Of a stretch of 40,509 bases of DNA, positions 1 through 7,918 are shown piece after piece; the stretch's first letter is position 1; every line of letters starts with the position of its first letter. The notes beneath the pieces are model-generated. The model ran no database searches and had not been told where the DNA came from. It saw nothing but the letters and a program-made list of their open reading frames with translations. The stretch covers positions 1 to 40,509 of the forward strand of contig JAFGCW010000062.1 of NCBI GenBank assembly GCA_016932435.1, in the 5' to 3' direction. The position numbers and the translations under genes are program-made. The DNA is from Dehalococcoidales bacterium. Its GTDB lineage: Bacteria; Chloroflexota; Dehalococcoidia; Dehalococcoidales; UBA2162.

Positions 1-18
1 AAAAAAGGAGGTGATACG

Positions 19-159
19 GTGCAGGCGTATTGTGTAAAATGCAGAGCCAAGAGGGAAATGAAAGACCCGAAGGCAATCACCATGAAGAATGGTAAGCCAG
101 CAACACAAGGTACATGCCCCAACTGCGGGACAAAGATGTTCCGGATCGGTAAGGCTTAA
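19..159 (+). CDS. small zinc-ribbon protein (DUF5679-like)
   Basis: A 46-residue protein starting at GTG, with a very strong Shine-Dalgarno (AAGGAGGTGAT, 5-15) just upstream, which decides the start. It has two CxxC knuckles, C5/C8 (YCVKC) and C33/C36 (CPNC), separated by a basic segment, and ends in MFRIGKA. This is the pattern of DUF5679 zinc ribbons, which are frequent in Chloroflexota; that family call is from memory of the motif. The Cys pairs probably bind one zinc. Its role is unknown, and a nucleic-acid or ribosome-associated function is only a guess. It is followed by a hairpin that probably ends the transcript. Confidence 0.8.
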   Translation: MQAYCVKCRAKREMKDPKAITMKNGKPATQGTCPNCGTKMFRIGKA

Positions 160-187
160 CGTATAATAGCTTTTTAGCTTGCATAAT

Positions 188-213
188 AAGGGGCGGTAAG
201 ATTACCGCCCCTT
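188..213 (+). terminator. probable terminator after the zinc-ribbon gene
   Basis: A perfect 12-bp inverted repeat, AAGGGGCGGTAA (188-199) and TTACCGCCCCTT (202-213), with a minimal loop. It lies 29 bases after the zinc-ribbon stop and between converging genes. The following sequence is T-rich but not a clean T run, so termination may be moderate or bidirectional. Confidence 0.6.
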
Positions 214-242
214 GTCAGTTTCCAGTCTTTTCATTATTCCGT

Positions 243-1220
243 TTATCGCATTCGTTTCGCTACCTGGGTCTCATATCCTTCGAATATTCCGGGTGCCCGT
301 TTCATTATCTCCTCTACTGTCCACTGGCCGCCTTCAGGCTCAGAGATACTTGCTACCGTCTCCGGTTTGCTGTAAAGTCCTACACTCGTACCGGAAATGC
401 TGAAGCACGAACCGCTGATATGGGCAGCCTTCTCCGAAGCCAGGTACACGATCATCGGTCCGATGCCGTCCGGATGCGGTGTCGTCTCGAGAGATGGTCC
501 GAAGTCGGAACCCGTAACCGCCATGTTGTAGGCGATCAGCTCGAATGAAGCCCTCGTCCGGGCGAATGGTGAAAAGGCATTACAGGTAATACCGTACTCA
601 AACAGTTCGCTGGCAGCAGCCCTTGTCAGTCCGACTACCCCGGCATTGGCGGCGGCATACTCAGCATGATTCAGACTGTCTCCTATCCAGGATAACGAAG
701 TACAGTTGATGATCCTCCCCCATTTCTGCCCCTTCATATAAGGAGCGGCATGACGGATGGTATTGAAATAACCGCCCGGTTTTATCGAGACGACGTGGTC
801 CCATAATTCTCTGGTCATTTCCCAGATATTGCTGAAACCGAAAGCTCCGGCTACATTCACCAGTATATCTACCGTTCCATAGCTATCCACTGCTGTCTGG
901 ATCAGTTTTCCGGCGGTTTCGAAATCGGAGATATCTCCGAAAAATGGTGTCGCTTCGCCGCCGCGTTCCTTAATCGTTTTGGCGGTGGTTTCGGCATCAC
1001 CGTTATATTCCTTCGTCAGTTTGTTTACCCAGTCCTTCTGCTCCTGCGTCAGCGCTTCATAATGTTCGGGCTGCAGGTGAACGAAACCCATCGAGCCCGG
1101 CTTACGATTGTTGGTAACCACCTTCGCGCCTTCTCCAGCCAGGCTTATCGCGATGCTTCTCCCTATCCCTTGCCCGGATCCTGATACCACCGCTACTTTT
1201 CCTTTCAGAACATCACCCAT
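243..1220 (-). CDS. short-chain dehydrogenase/reductase family protein, catalytic Lys replaced
   Basis: A 325-residue SDR. The start at 1220 is supported by AAAGGAG about 8 bases upstream. The N-terminal Rossmann motif GSGQGIGRS (about residues 14-22) and the NVAGAFG motif (about 122-128) are intact, so dinucleotide binding is likely. The active-site Ser is S175 and the Tyr is Y188, but the lysine of YxxxK is Asn: the segment reads YAAANAG, with the AAT codon complementary to 645-647. There is an insertion of about 45 residues after beta strand 2 (LQPEHYEALTQEQKDW and following), and the C-terminal tail is longer than in a classical 250-residue SDR. It stands alone on the minus strand. The substrate cannot be told. 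Without the Lys it may be a weak oxidoreductase, or it may have been repurposed. Confidence 0.85.
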   Translation of the reverse strand: MGDVLKGKVAVVSGSGQGIGRSIAISLAGEGAKVVTNNRKPGSMGFVHLQPEHYEALTQEQKDWVNKLTKEYNGDAETTAKTIKERGGEATPFFGDISDFETAGKLIQTAVDSYGTVDILVNVAGAFGFSNIWEMTRELWDHVVSIKPGGYFNTIRHAAPYMKGQKWGRIINCTSLSWIGDSLNHAEYAAANAGVVGLTRAAASELFEYGITCNAFSPFARTRASFELIAYNMAVTGSDFGPSLETTPHPDGIGPMIVYLASEKAAHISGSCFSISGTSVGLYSKPETVASISEPEGGQWTVEEIMKRAPGIFEGYETQVAKRMR

Positions 1221-1313
1221 TTAGATCTCCTTTCATCATGGTATTACTTCGTATATATAAAGTGGCTCTATGCTAGGTGAAAATATACGCAGTGTCAATA
1301 ACCTCTACTCTAT

Positions 1314-1359
1314 TCTGTCATTACGAGGAGTTCACCTGTGGTGAACGACGTGGCAATCT
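1314..1359. repeat. possible dispersed palindromic intergenic element
   Basis: The stretch TCTGTCATTACGAGGAG to GGCAATCT contains a perfect hairpin, GTTCACC (1330-1336) / GGTGAAC (1340-1346). It resembles the dispersed CATTGCGAGGAG...GCAATCT elements common in intergenic DNA of many anaerobes. Only one copy is visible here, so its repeat status rests on recall. Confidence 0.4.
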
Positions 1360-1422
1360 ATAAGAATTTAACCGGAATGCTTCGTTTTGAATTTATAGGA
1401 ACTCGAAAAGACGAAAAATCTC

Positions 1423-1451
1423 TTGACACTCGTTCATTCAGGATGTAGAAT
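1423..1451 (+). promoter_or_regulatory. near-consensus sigma-70 type promoter for the GNAT/ABC-F cassette
   Basis: TTGACA at 1423-1428, a 17-base spacer, and TAGAAT at 1446-1451. This is a perfect -35 and a 5/6 -10 at optimal spacing. It predicts transcription start near 1458 and an untranslated leader of about 215 bases before the first acetyltransferase, which matches the attenuator structures found there. Confidence 0.75.
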
Positions 1452-1488
1452 GACTTTCGTACACTTAAGGAGAGAAATCGAAAAACCG

Positions 1489-1587
1489 ATGGATGCAGCC
1501 CGGAATAATACAGTAGTAATGTGTTGTCGTACCTCTGAAGGTAGGATTTTCCGGGCTTATTGCGTCCGTTTCAAAGTGAAAACGTAA
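1489..1587 (+). CDS. candidate leader peptide of the attenuator (32 aa)
   Basis: An open frame from ATG 1489 to TAA 1585-1587 encodes 32 residues (MDAARNNTVVMCCR...). It runs through both arms of attenuator hairpin 1, so a translating or stalled ribosome would change the fold. The nearest Shine-Dalgarno, AAGGAG (1467-1472), is about 16 bases from the ATG, which is too far for an ordinary start. A small ATCG/CGAT hairpin (1477-1490) also overlaps the ATG. It is listed because its placement fits leader-peptide attenuation, but the leader may equally be untranslated. Confidence 0.3.
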   Translation: MDAARNNTVVMCCRTSEGRIFRAYCVRFKVKT

Positions 1588-1615
1588 CTGACCCATAGAA
1601 ATACAAGGAAGTTTT

Positions 1616-1653
1616 TAAGCCCGGGAAGCAAAAATCCCGGGCTTATTTATTTA
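1616..1653 (+). terminator. attenuator terminator before the acetyltransferases
   Basis: An 11-bp stem, TAAGCCCGGGA (1616-1626) / TCCCGGGCTTA (1635-1645), with loop AGCAAAAA and then TTTATTTA. It lies between the promoter at 1423 and the first coding start at 1676, so it can only act as a conditional terminator of the cassette. Confidence 0.75.
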
Positions 1654-1675
1654 GTAAACAAACAAGGAGAAAACC

Positions 1676-2233
1676 ATGTTACAAGGCGAAAAGGTTGTTT
1701 TAAGACCGGTCAGAAGGGCGGACATTGAGTCTTTCCTCAAGTGGTTCAACGATCCGGAGGTAACCCGGTACCTTAAGATGTACCTGCCAATGACCGAAAT
1801 GGCGGAGGAAAAGTTTATCGAAGAACTCGGGACAACAGGAGCCGTTGCGAAAGTCATATTTGTAATAGAAGCAATCGATGGTAAAAGTACCAAACCTATA
1901 GGAAACATAGCTCTGAGCAATATTCACCCTAAAGATCACCATGCAGTGTTCGGAATTGCTATTGGAGAAAGAGACTACTGGAGTAAAGGTTACGGTACGG
2001 AAGCGGCGCGACTTCTTATCAGGTACGGATTCGAGCAACTCAATTTGCACCGGATCAATTCGTCTGCCTTCTCATTCAATGAGAGGAGCATAAAACTCCA
2101 TAAAAGAATCGGGTTCACCGAAGAAGGTAGGCAGCGAGAAGCCGATTATAAAAATGGAGCTTATCACGACCGCGTTATATTCGGCCTGCTCAGGAATGAA
2201 TGGCAAAAGCATAATCCGAAGGAGAATAAATAA
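1676..2233 (+). CDS. GNAT acetyltransferase, RimJ/RimL-like, copy 1 of 3
   Basis: A 185-residue GNAT protein. Shine-Dalgarno AAGGAG sits 8 bases before the ATG. The fold signatures are the opening LQGEKVVLRPVRRADI, the acetyl-CoA loop DYWSKGYGTEAA (about 103-114), and the LNLHRI...NERSIKLHKRIGF segment typical of the RimJ/RimL N-acetyltransferase branch (Acetyltransf_3). It probably transfers acetyl from acetyl-CoA to an amine on a protein N-terminus or a small molecule; the acceptor is unknown. It is the first gene after the attenuator. Its stop TAA (2231-2233) directly abuts the next ATG, so the copies should be translationally coupled. Confidence 0.85.
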   Translation: MLQGEKVVLRPVRRADIESFLKWFNDPEVTRYLKMYLPMTEMAEEKFIEELGTTGAVAKVIFVIEAIDGKSTKPIGNIALSNIHPKDHHAVFGIAIGERDYWSKGYGTEAARLLIRYGFEQLNLHRINSSAFSFNERSIKLHKRIGFTEEGRQREADYKNGAYHDRVIFGLLRNEWQKHNPKENK

Positions 2234-2791
2234 ATGTTAAAGGGCGAGAAGGTTATCCTAAGACCGGTCAGGAGATCGGACATCGAATATTTCCTGAAAT
2301 GGTTCAATGATCCCGAGGTTACCCAGTACCTGAGTATGTACCTGCCCATGACCGAAATGGCAGAGGAAAAGTTCATCGAGAGTCTGGGCTCAACCGAAGC
2401 AGGAAAAGACGCGATGTTCTTTATCGAAGCTATAGAAAGTGGTGGAAGCAAACCTATAGGATGCGTATCGCTTGATAAAATACATCCCAAAGACCACCAT
2501 GCCGTATTCGGCATCGCTATCGGCGAAAAAGATTACTGGAGTAATGGCTACGGCACGGAAGCTGCACAGTTGATAATCAAGTATGGTTTCGACCAGCTTA
2601 ACCTGCACCGGATCAATTCGTTCGCCATTTCCTTCAATGAGAGAAGCCTGAGACTCCACCTGAGAGTAGGATTCAAAGAGGAAGGCCGGCAGAGAGAGGG
2701 TATCTTCCGAAATGGTGCTTATCACGACCACGTCGTGTTCGGCTTGCTCAGGGAAGATTGGTTAACACAAAATAATCCGAAGGTAAATTAA
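2234..2791 (+). CDS. GNAT acetyltransferase, RimJ/RimL-like, copy 2 of 3
   Basis: A 185-residue paralogue, identical to copy 1 over long stretches (for example YLPMTEMAEEKFIE, IHPKDHHAVFGIAIGE and DYWS-GYGTEAA). The start is zero bases after the preceding stop, and its Shine-Dalgarno AAGGAG lies inside the end of copy 1. The acetyl-CoA loop and the LNLHRINSFAISFNERSLRLHLRVGF block are intact, so it should be active. The copies differ most in the middle (about residues 57-72) and near the C-terminus, which may shift acceptor preference. It arose by recent tandem duplication, as judged from the similarity. Confidence 0.85.
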   Translation: MLKGEKVILRPVRRSDIEYFLKWFNDPEVTQYLSMYLPMTEMAEEKFIESLGSTEAGKDAMFFIEAIESGGSKPIGCVSLDKIHPKDHHAVFGIAIGEKDYWSNGYGTEAAQLIIKYGFDQLNLHRINSFAISFNERSLRLHLRVGFKEEGRQREGIFRNGAYHDHVVFGLLREDWLTQNNPKVN

Positions 2792-2793
2792 TA

Positions 2794-3345
2794 ATGTTAA
2801 AAGGCGAAAAGATTATGTTAAAACCGGTAAAGCGGTCTGATCTGGATTATTTCATGGTATGGGCTAATGACCCGGAGGTAATGCAGTACACGGGCGGGTA
2901 TCTGCCGATGACGGAAATGGCTGGAGAAAAGTATATAGAGGACATTGCGAAAAAGTCGAATACAGAAGTCGAATTTATTATCGAAGCCGTCAATGAAGAT
3001 ACGCGTCGGTCTATTGGGAGTATCGCCCTGAGTAAGATAAATCACAATGATCATTGTGCAACATTCGCCATTACTATCGGCGAAAAGGATTACTGGAATA
3101 AGGGATACGGGACTGACGCCGCCCGGCTGATAATCAGGTACGGGTTCGAGCAGCTTAACCTGCACCGGATATCCTCATTCGTATTTTCTTTCAACGAGAG
3201 AAGTATCCGGATGCACTTTAGAGCCGGTTTTATCGAAGAGGGACGTCGGAAAGAATCCATATATATAAACGGCGACTACCACGACAGCGTGATGTTCGGC
3301 CTGCTCAGGAAAGAATGGCAGGAAAATAACAATACAGGCAAATAG
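2794..3345 (+). CDS. GNAT acetyltransferase, RimJ/RimL-like, copy 3 of 3
   Basis: A 183-residue third paralogue, starting two bases after copy 2 stops, with AAGG upstream. It shares YLPMTEMAGEKYIED, the acetyl-CoA loop DYWNKGYGTDAA, and LNLHRISSFVFSFNERSIRMHFRAGF. It is more diverged than copies 1 and 2 are from each other, so it probably represents the older duplication. Motifs are complete and there is no sign of decay. The ABC-F gene starts 55 bases downstream. Confidence 0.83.
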   Translation: MLKGEKIMLKPVKRSDLDYFMVWANDPEVMQYTGGYLPMTEMAGEKYIEDIAKKSNTEVEFIIEAVNEDTRRSIGSIALSKINHNDHCATFAITIGEKDYWNKGYGTDAARLIIRYGFEQLNLHRISSFVFSFNERSIRMHFRAGFIEEGRRKESIYINGDYHDSVMFGLLRKEWQENNNTGK

Positions 3346-3400
3346 ATGAATTTATACACCCTATACTTACTCAATGTATAATACCGAGGTAACAGAATAA

Positions 3401-5374
3401 ATGATTACGATATCCAACATATCGAAAGAATATATAGACAATGTCCTTTTCAGGAATGTCAGTTTCAACGTCAGCGCCCGTGACCGCGTCGCCGTTATCG
3501 GTGCCAACGGTTCCGGTAAGACGACCCTGTTCGAGATAATTACCGGTAATATCAAAGCAGATACCGGCAGCATAACCATGAGCAGGGGCACCACGATAGG
3601 CTACCTGAAACAGGACATCGTCTCCTCTTCGAACAAGAAACTCCTTGATGATATCGCTTCTTCTTCAACTGCAATCACAGGAATGGCGCACCGGATAGAT
3701 ATACTCCGGGAAGACCTGTCCGAGGAAACCGATCCCGAAATCTCTGCCGAACTGATGACGCAGCTCGGAGAACTCCAGAACAGGTTCGAGGCCGCAGGAG
3801 GATATGACGCTGACTACGAAGCCAGGACTGTTTTATCCGGCCTGGGCTTCAAAGAATCCGATTTTGACCGCCCTCTCACAGAATTCAGCGGTGGCTGGGT
3901 AATGCGAGCCGAACTGGCTAAACTCCTCTTTACCAACCCCGACGTGCTTCTCCTCGACGAGCCGACGAATCACCTTGACCTCGAGTCCTGCATCTGGCTG
4001 GAAAACTACCTGGACAAATACCAGGGAGCGGTAATGGTCACTTCTCACGACCGTGCTTTCCTGAACCGCGTCGTGACCAGGGTACTTGCCATCGAATCCG
4101 ACGAGGTTCTCTTTCATCAGGGTAACTATGACAGCTATATAACGGCACGGCAGAAAGACCTCCAGACCAGAGAAGCCGCAGCCAAACGACAAGAAGTAAT
4201 GATAAAGAAGGAGATGAGATTTATCGAGCGGTTCCGCTATAAGGCAACCAAGGCCACCCAGGTTCAGAGCAGGATAAAGAAGCTGGACAAGATTGAAAGA
4301 ATTACGGTACCGAGAGCGACCAGGAAGATCGGATTTCACTTCCCCGACCCGCCGCGAATAGGTGAAGAAGTTATCAAGTTGATTCACATCGGTAAAGCTT
4401 ACGACAAGAATGAAGTATACACCGATCTGAACCTGACGCTGCACCGCGGCGACAGGGCGGCACTGGTCGGTCCGAACGGCGCCGGCAAGACCACTCTTCT
4501 CAGGATCATGGCTGGAGTGCTGCCTTTCGAAAAAGGCGAGAGAAAACTGGGGCATAATGCCTATACCGCCTATTACGCCCAGCACCTTCTGGAACTACTC
4601 AATCCGGCGAATAACCTTCTGGAGGAAGTGAGAAAATCGGCGAAGGATGAAAACGATGAACAACTTAGGGTCATCCTCGGTGCCTTTCTGTTTACCGCCG
4701 ACGATATCTATAAAAAGGTATCGGTTCTCTCCGGAGGTGAAAAAAGCCGGCTGGCTGTCGCCAAGGTGCTTCTCCAATCACCGAATTTTCTGCTGATGGA
4801 CGAGCCTACCAACCACCTCGATATACCGTCACGTGAGATACTGACGGACGCCCTTGAAGCCTATAAGGGAACGTTATGCTTCATCACCCACGACCAGACA
4901 CTGATACGGCAGATAGCCAACAAGATAATCGATATCAGGGACGGCAGTGTCACGGTCTTCGATGGCGATTACGACAGCTACCTTTACTGGAGAGATTCTT
5001 CGTCTACCGAAGGCAGAAAGAACCAGGCGCATGCACCAACTCCCATTCAACCCAGGATTAACCGTCGTGAACAGAAGGCGCAGGAGGGTGAACTGCGAAA
5101 CAAATATTATAAAGAATCATCGCCCCTGAGAAAACGTATTGAAAAGTTGGAAAAAGAAATTCCTAAGTCGAGACAGCGACTGGGTGAAGTCGAAACATTA
5201 TTGGCCGATCCTGACCAGTACAGGGACAGCGAAAATGCCACCGCTACGGTGAAAGAATATCACGAACTGACAGCTACAATACAGTCACTCGAGGAAGAGC
5301 AAAAAAAGATCGTTGCCGAAATCGAAATCCTGAAACAAAAATACGGTATAACGAAAGAGGACAACGGACTGTGA
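3401..5374 (+). CDS. ABC-F family ATPase
   Basis: A 657-residue soluble tandem ABC ATPase. Cassette 1 has Walker [10 protein letters not shown] (34-42), signature FSGGW and Walker [12 protein letters not shown]. An interdomain linker rich in charged residues ([19 protein letters not shown]) follows. Cassette 2 has Walker [10 protein letters not shown], signature LSGGEKSR and Walker [14 protein letters not shown]-terminal coiled coil (about 580-650) is present. There are no membrane segments, as expected for ABC-F proteins, which bind the ribosomal E site. The linker and C-terminal coil look more like the Uup/YdiF/YfmR housekeeping branch than a dedicated antibiotic-resistance type, but by eye this is not certain. 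A weak TATAAT (3377-3382) 18 bases before the start could give an extra promoter; otherwise it is read through from the GNAT genes. Confidence 0.9.
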   Translation: MITISNISKEYIDNVLFRNVSFNVSARDRVAVIGANGSGKTTLFEIITGNIKADTGSITMSRGTTIGYLKQDIVSSSNKKLLDDIASSSTAITGMAHRIDILREDLSEETDPEISAELMTQLGELQNRFEAAGGYDADYEARTVLSGLGFKESDFDRPLTEFSGGWVMRAELAKLLFTNPDVLLLDEPTNHLDLESCIWLENYLDKYQGAVMVTSHDRAFLNRVVTRVLAIESDEVLFHQGNYDSYITARQKDLQTREAAAKRQEVMIKKEMRFIERFRYKATKATQVQSRIKKLDKIERITVPRATRKIGFHFPDPPRIGEEVIKLIHIGKAYDKNEVYTDLNLTLHRGDRAALVGPNGAGKTTLLRIMAGVLPFEKGERKLGHNAYTAYYAQHLLELLNPANNLLEEVRKSAKDENDEQLRVILGAFLFTADDIYKKVSVLSGGEKSRLAVAKVLLQSPNFLLMDEPTNHLDIPSREILTDALEAYKGTLCFITHDQTLIRQIANKIIDIRDGSVTVFDGDYDSYLYWRDSSSTEGRKNQAHAPTPIQPRINRREQKAQEGELRNKYYKESSPLRKRIEKLEKEIPKSRQRLGEVETLLADPDQYRDSENATATVKEYHELTATIQSLEEEQKKIVAEIEILKQKYGITKEDNGL

Positions 5375-5390
5375 TAACATAGGTGGCAGG

Positions 5391-6800
5391 ATGACTGGTA
5401 ATTATAAAAAATTGACCGATGAACTGGTCCGTGAGCTGGCAGCTATCTGCGGCAGCGGTAATATTATCACGGACAGGGATGCCATGCAGGACTACGCCCG
5501 TGACGAGTCTCCCCATGCCGAAATCACCTTTCCCGAGGTAGTAGTGAAACCTGAAGACACCACAACTGTCTCCCGGATTATGGCTTTCGCATCGAAAAAT
5601 AAAACTCCGGTCACACCAAGGGGTGCCGGTACCGGGCTCAGCGGCGGCTGCATCCCGCTTTTCGGGGGTATCGTTCTTTCCCTGGAAAAAATGAACAGGA
5701 TTATCAGCATCGATGGAGAGAATTTCACAGCAACTACCGAACCCGGCGTACCGATGGCTGACCTCTGCGGTGAAATTGAGCAGCAAGGTCTTTACTATCC
5801 CCTTTACCCCGGTGAAATGACCGCCACTATCGGCGGCACGGTATCAACCAATGCCGGTGGAATGAATGCTGTCAGATACGGCGTTACCCGAAACAATATA
5901 CTCGGACTGGAAGCGGTTCTCCCGAACGGCGATATTATCAACACAGGTGGAGAATATGTAAAAAGCTCCTCGGGCTACGACCTTACCCAGCTTATCGCCG
6001 GTTCAGAGGGAACCCTTGCAGTTATCACGAAAGTGATCCTTAAACTCACCACCAGGCCGCCGAAAAGAGAAGTCCTCTTCGCCCCGTTTTCCAGCCTGCA
6101 GGAAGCCATCAATGCTGTACCGGAAATCCTGCACCTGAAGATGATACCGGCAGGACTGGAGTTCATGGAACGCAGGATAATCAGCATTGTTGAGGACTAC
6201 CTGGAGAGAGAGATCCCCTATCCTGAATACGACGCTTTCCTGATGATAATAATGGACGGCGATTCCGAGGATGATATCCATGAATATTTCGATACCGCCA
6301 GTGAGATCTGTAAAAAGCATGGCGCCGCCGAAGCGCTGGTGCCCGGCAGCGAACACGCCAAACGCAGGCTGCTGGAAGCACGCGAGAAGTTCTATCACGC
6401 TATCAAGCGGTATGCTCCGATGGAACTCATCGATACCGTGGTACCGCGAAGCAAGATACCCAACTTCGTCAGGCAGATCAAGGTAATTTCAGCCAGGCAC
6501 GGTATGACCGTCATTGTCTACGGCCACGCCGGAGATGGCAACGTGCATCTCCATCCACTTTGTGAAAACATGAGTGAGGAAGAGTGGAAGAAGAAACTGC
6601 CATCGCTGCTGAAAGACATCTATGAAGCCGCAATCTCGTTCGGCGGAGCCGTATCCGGCGAACATGGGATCGGCATCGAAAAGAAACCCTACCTTCCGAT
6701 ACAGATAAACGAACCTCTCCTGGCAGTGATGAAACGGGTTAAACAGGCCTTCGATCCGGACAATATCCTCAACCCGGGCAAGATATTCGATATCCAGTAA
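5391..6800 (+). CDS. FAD-linked oxidase, GlcD/D-lactate dehydrogenase-like
   Basis: A 469-residue flavoprotein of the FAD_binding_4 plus FAD-oxidase C family. The FAD-binding part includes PRGAGTGLSGGCIP (about 79-92), TIGGTVSTNAGGMNAVRYG and the SEGTLAVIT block. The C-terminal domain has YGHAGDGNVHLHP, the probable metal-binding histidines, and SGEHGIGIEKKPYL. Such enzymes oxidise 2-hydroxyacids (glycolate, D-lactate) to 2-oxoacids and usually pass electrons to an Fe-S partner or the quinone pool. No GlcE/GlcF partner is adjacent, so the electron acceptor is unclear. It begins 16 bases after the ABC-F stop, with GGTGG upstream. Confidence 0.87.
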   Translation: MTGNYKKLTDELVRELAAICGSGNIITDRDAMQDYARDESPHAEITFPEVVVKPEDTTTVSRIMAFASKNKTPVTPRGAGTGLSGGCIPLFGGIVLSLEKMNRIISIDGENFTATTEPGVPMADLCGEIEQQGLYYPLYPGEMTATIGGTVSTNAGGMNAVRYGVTRNNILGLEAVLPNGDIINTGGEYVKSSSGYDLTQLIAGSEGTLAVITKVILKLTTRPPKREVLFAPFSSLQEAINAVPEILHLKMIPAGLEFMERRIISIVEDYLEREIPYPEYDAFLMIIMDGDSEDDIHEYFDTASEICKKHGAAEALVPGSEHAKRRLLEAREKFYHAIKRYAPMELIDTVVPRSKIPNFVRQIKVISARHGMTVIVYGHAGDGNVHLHPLCENMSEEEWKKKLPSLLKDIYEAAISFGGAVSGEHGIGIEKKPYLPIQINEPLLAVMKRVKQAFDPDNILNPGKIFDIQ

Positions 6801-6855
6801 AAATCCTGTATAATATCTCTCACGCGAAGCACCTCACCAATATCCTCGTTGAGGT
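6786..6855 (+). promoter_or_regulatory. possible promoter and SD-sequestering hairpin before the toroid pair
   Basis: TATAAT at 6809-6814 lies 17 bases after TTCGAT (6786-6791), a weak -35. Downstream, ACCTCA (6831-6836) is the exact complement of TGAGGT (6850-6855), which contains the only Shine-Dalgarno for the ATG at 6862. The stem would hide the ribosome site. Both elements are short and could be chance. Confidence 0.35.
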
Positions 6856-6861
6856 AATACG

Positions 6862-7893
6862 ATGGCAGAGAACTGGAAAAATCAGTTAAAAGAAGATCCA
6901 ACCGACTGGCTTCTCGAAGAAGATGATCCCGGAGTAAGATACCTCGCCCTTCGTGATATCGTCGATTCCGATGAAGATGATATACGAACAGCCAGGCAAA
7001 AAGCCCATTATGACGGACCGATCTCTGCGATTCTGTCAAATATGGATAAAGAGGGATTCTGGGTAAAGCCGGGAGCCGGATATTTTCCTATGTATAGCGG
7101 CACTGTGTGGGCTGTAATTTCACTGGCGCAGCTTGGCGCTGTCATCGATATGGACAGGCGTATCGCAAAGGCCTGTGAATATATACTGGAAAACAGCCTG
7201 ACGAAATACGGTCAGTTTACCTCGACAGGGACACCTGCGGGTACACTGGATTGTCTACAGGGTAATCTCTGCTATTCCCTCTTCGACCTTGGCTGCACTG
7301 GTCCGCGACTGGAACAGGCCTACGAATGGATGGCACGCAGTGTGACCGGTGAAGGGGTTTCTCCAATGACTGATAAGACGACGCCGATCCACTATTATTC
7401 ACGAGACAAATGCGGTCCGGTCTTTGCCTGCCGCGGGACGAATTCCGAGTCCTGCGCCTGGGGAGCGGTGAAGGTGATGCTGGCATTCGGCAGGTTACCG
7501 GCTGAGAAAAGGACACCTCTGATAAACAGGGCGATACAGACGGGAGTGGACTTCCTGTTCAGCAAGGATCCTGCAACGGCAGATTATCCTCTTGGTTACA
7601 GTAATAAACCAACCGGCAAACCAAGCGGCAACTGGTGGAAATTCGGCTTCCCATGTTTTATGGTTACCGACATCCTACAAAACGTCGAAGCACTGGCCCG
7701 TCTCGGTTTCGGCCAGGACCCGCGGCTGGCAAATACTATGCACATCATTCTTGAAAAGCAGGACGATAAGGGACGCTGGCCGATGGAATACAGTTACGCC
7801 GGAAAAACATGGGGCGATTTCGGGCCTAAAAAGCAGCCGAACAAGTGGGTAACGCTGAGAGCATTACGGGTGTTAAAACAGGCATATTCATGA
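6862..7893 (+). CDS. alpha-alpha toroid (terpenoid cyclase/prenyltransferase-like repeat) protein, copy 1
   Basis: A 343-residue soluble protein with helical repeats like the squalene-cyclase/prenyltransferase toroid: repeated hydrophobic helices, Trp-containing turns and a QW-like C-terminal block (KQDDKGRWPMEY, then WGDFG and KWVTLRALRVLKQA). No DxDD or DCTAE cyclase motif is seen, so a true cyclase is unlikely. It has many conserved Cys, Trp and Gly residues. It starts after GAGGT at 6-base spacing. Function is unknown; proteins of this kind recur in anaerobic Chloroflexota, sometimes under misleading names. It is paired with a paralogue 25 bases downstream. Confidence 0.7.
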   Translation: MAENWKNQLKEDPTDWLLEEDDPGVRYLALRDIVDSDEDDIRTARQKAHYDGPISAILSNMDKEGFWVKPGAGYFPMYSGTVWAVISLAQLGAVIDMDRRIAKACEYILENSLTKYGQFTSTGTPAGTLDCLQGNLCYSLFDLGCTGPRLEQAYEWMARSVTGEGVSPMTDKTTPIHYYSRDKCGPVFACRGTNSESCAWGAVKVMLAFGRLPAEKRTPLINRAIQTGVDFLFSKDPATADYPLGYSNKPTGKPSGNWWKFGFPCFMVTDILQNVEALARLGFGQDPRLANTMHIILEKQDDKGRWPMEYSYAGKTWGDFGPKKQPNKWVTLRALRVLKQAYS

Positions 7894-7918
7894 TTCTGTG
7901 TGATCGGGAGATTTTCCT

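Larger units (their letters stand above)
1458..1675 (+). promoter_or_regulatory. two-state transcription attenuator leader
   Basis: Three mutually exclusive pairings are visible. Hairpin 1 is AGCCCGGAA (1497-1505) with TTCCGGGCT (1549-1557), enclosing a small TACC/GGTA hairpin (1530-1543). The terminator is TAAGCCCGGGA (1616-1626) with TCCCGGGCTTA (1635-1645), followed by TTTATTTA. The alternative anti-terminator pairs 1547-1559 with 1616-1628: 13 pairs including two G-U, with an uninterrupted core CCGGGCTTA/TAAGCCCGG. Hairpin 1 therefore frees the terminator, while opening hairpin 1 lets its 3' arm capture the terminator's 5' arm. The 3' arms of hairpin 1 and of the terminator share the 10-base direct repeat CCGGGCTTAT (1551-1560 and 1637-1646). 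No known riboswitch class was recognised. The signal may be translation of a leader ORF or a ligand. Confidence 0.7.

Noticed and set aside
1489..1587. Confident call of a translated leader peptide in the first attenuator
   Set aside because: The ribosome site is about 16 bases from the ATG and the ATG can be buried in a small hairpin, so it is kept only as a low-confidence candidate.
3833..4585. 250-residue open frame on the minus strand inside the ABC-F gene
   Set aside because: It lies wholly antisense to a well-supported ABC-F protein with complete Walker motifs, has no ribosome site and no family pattern.
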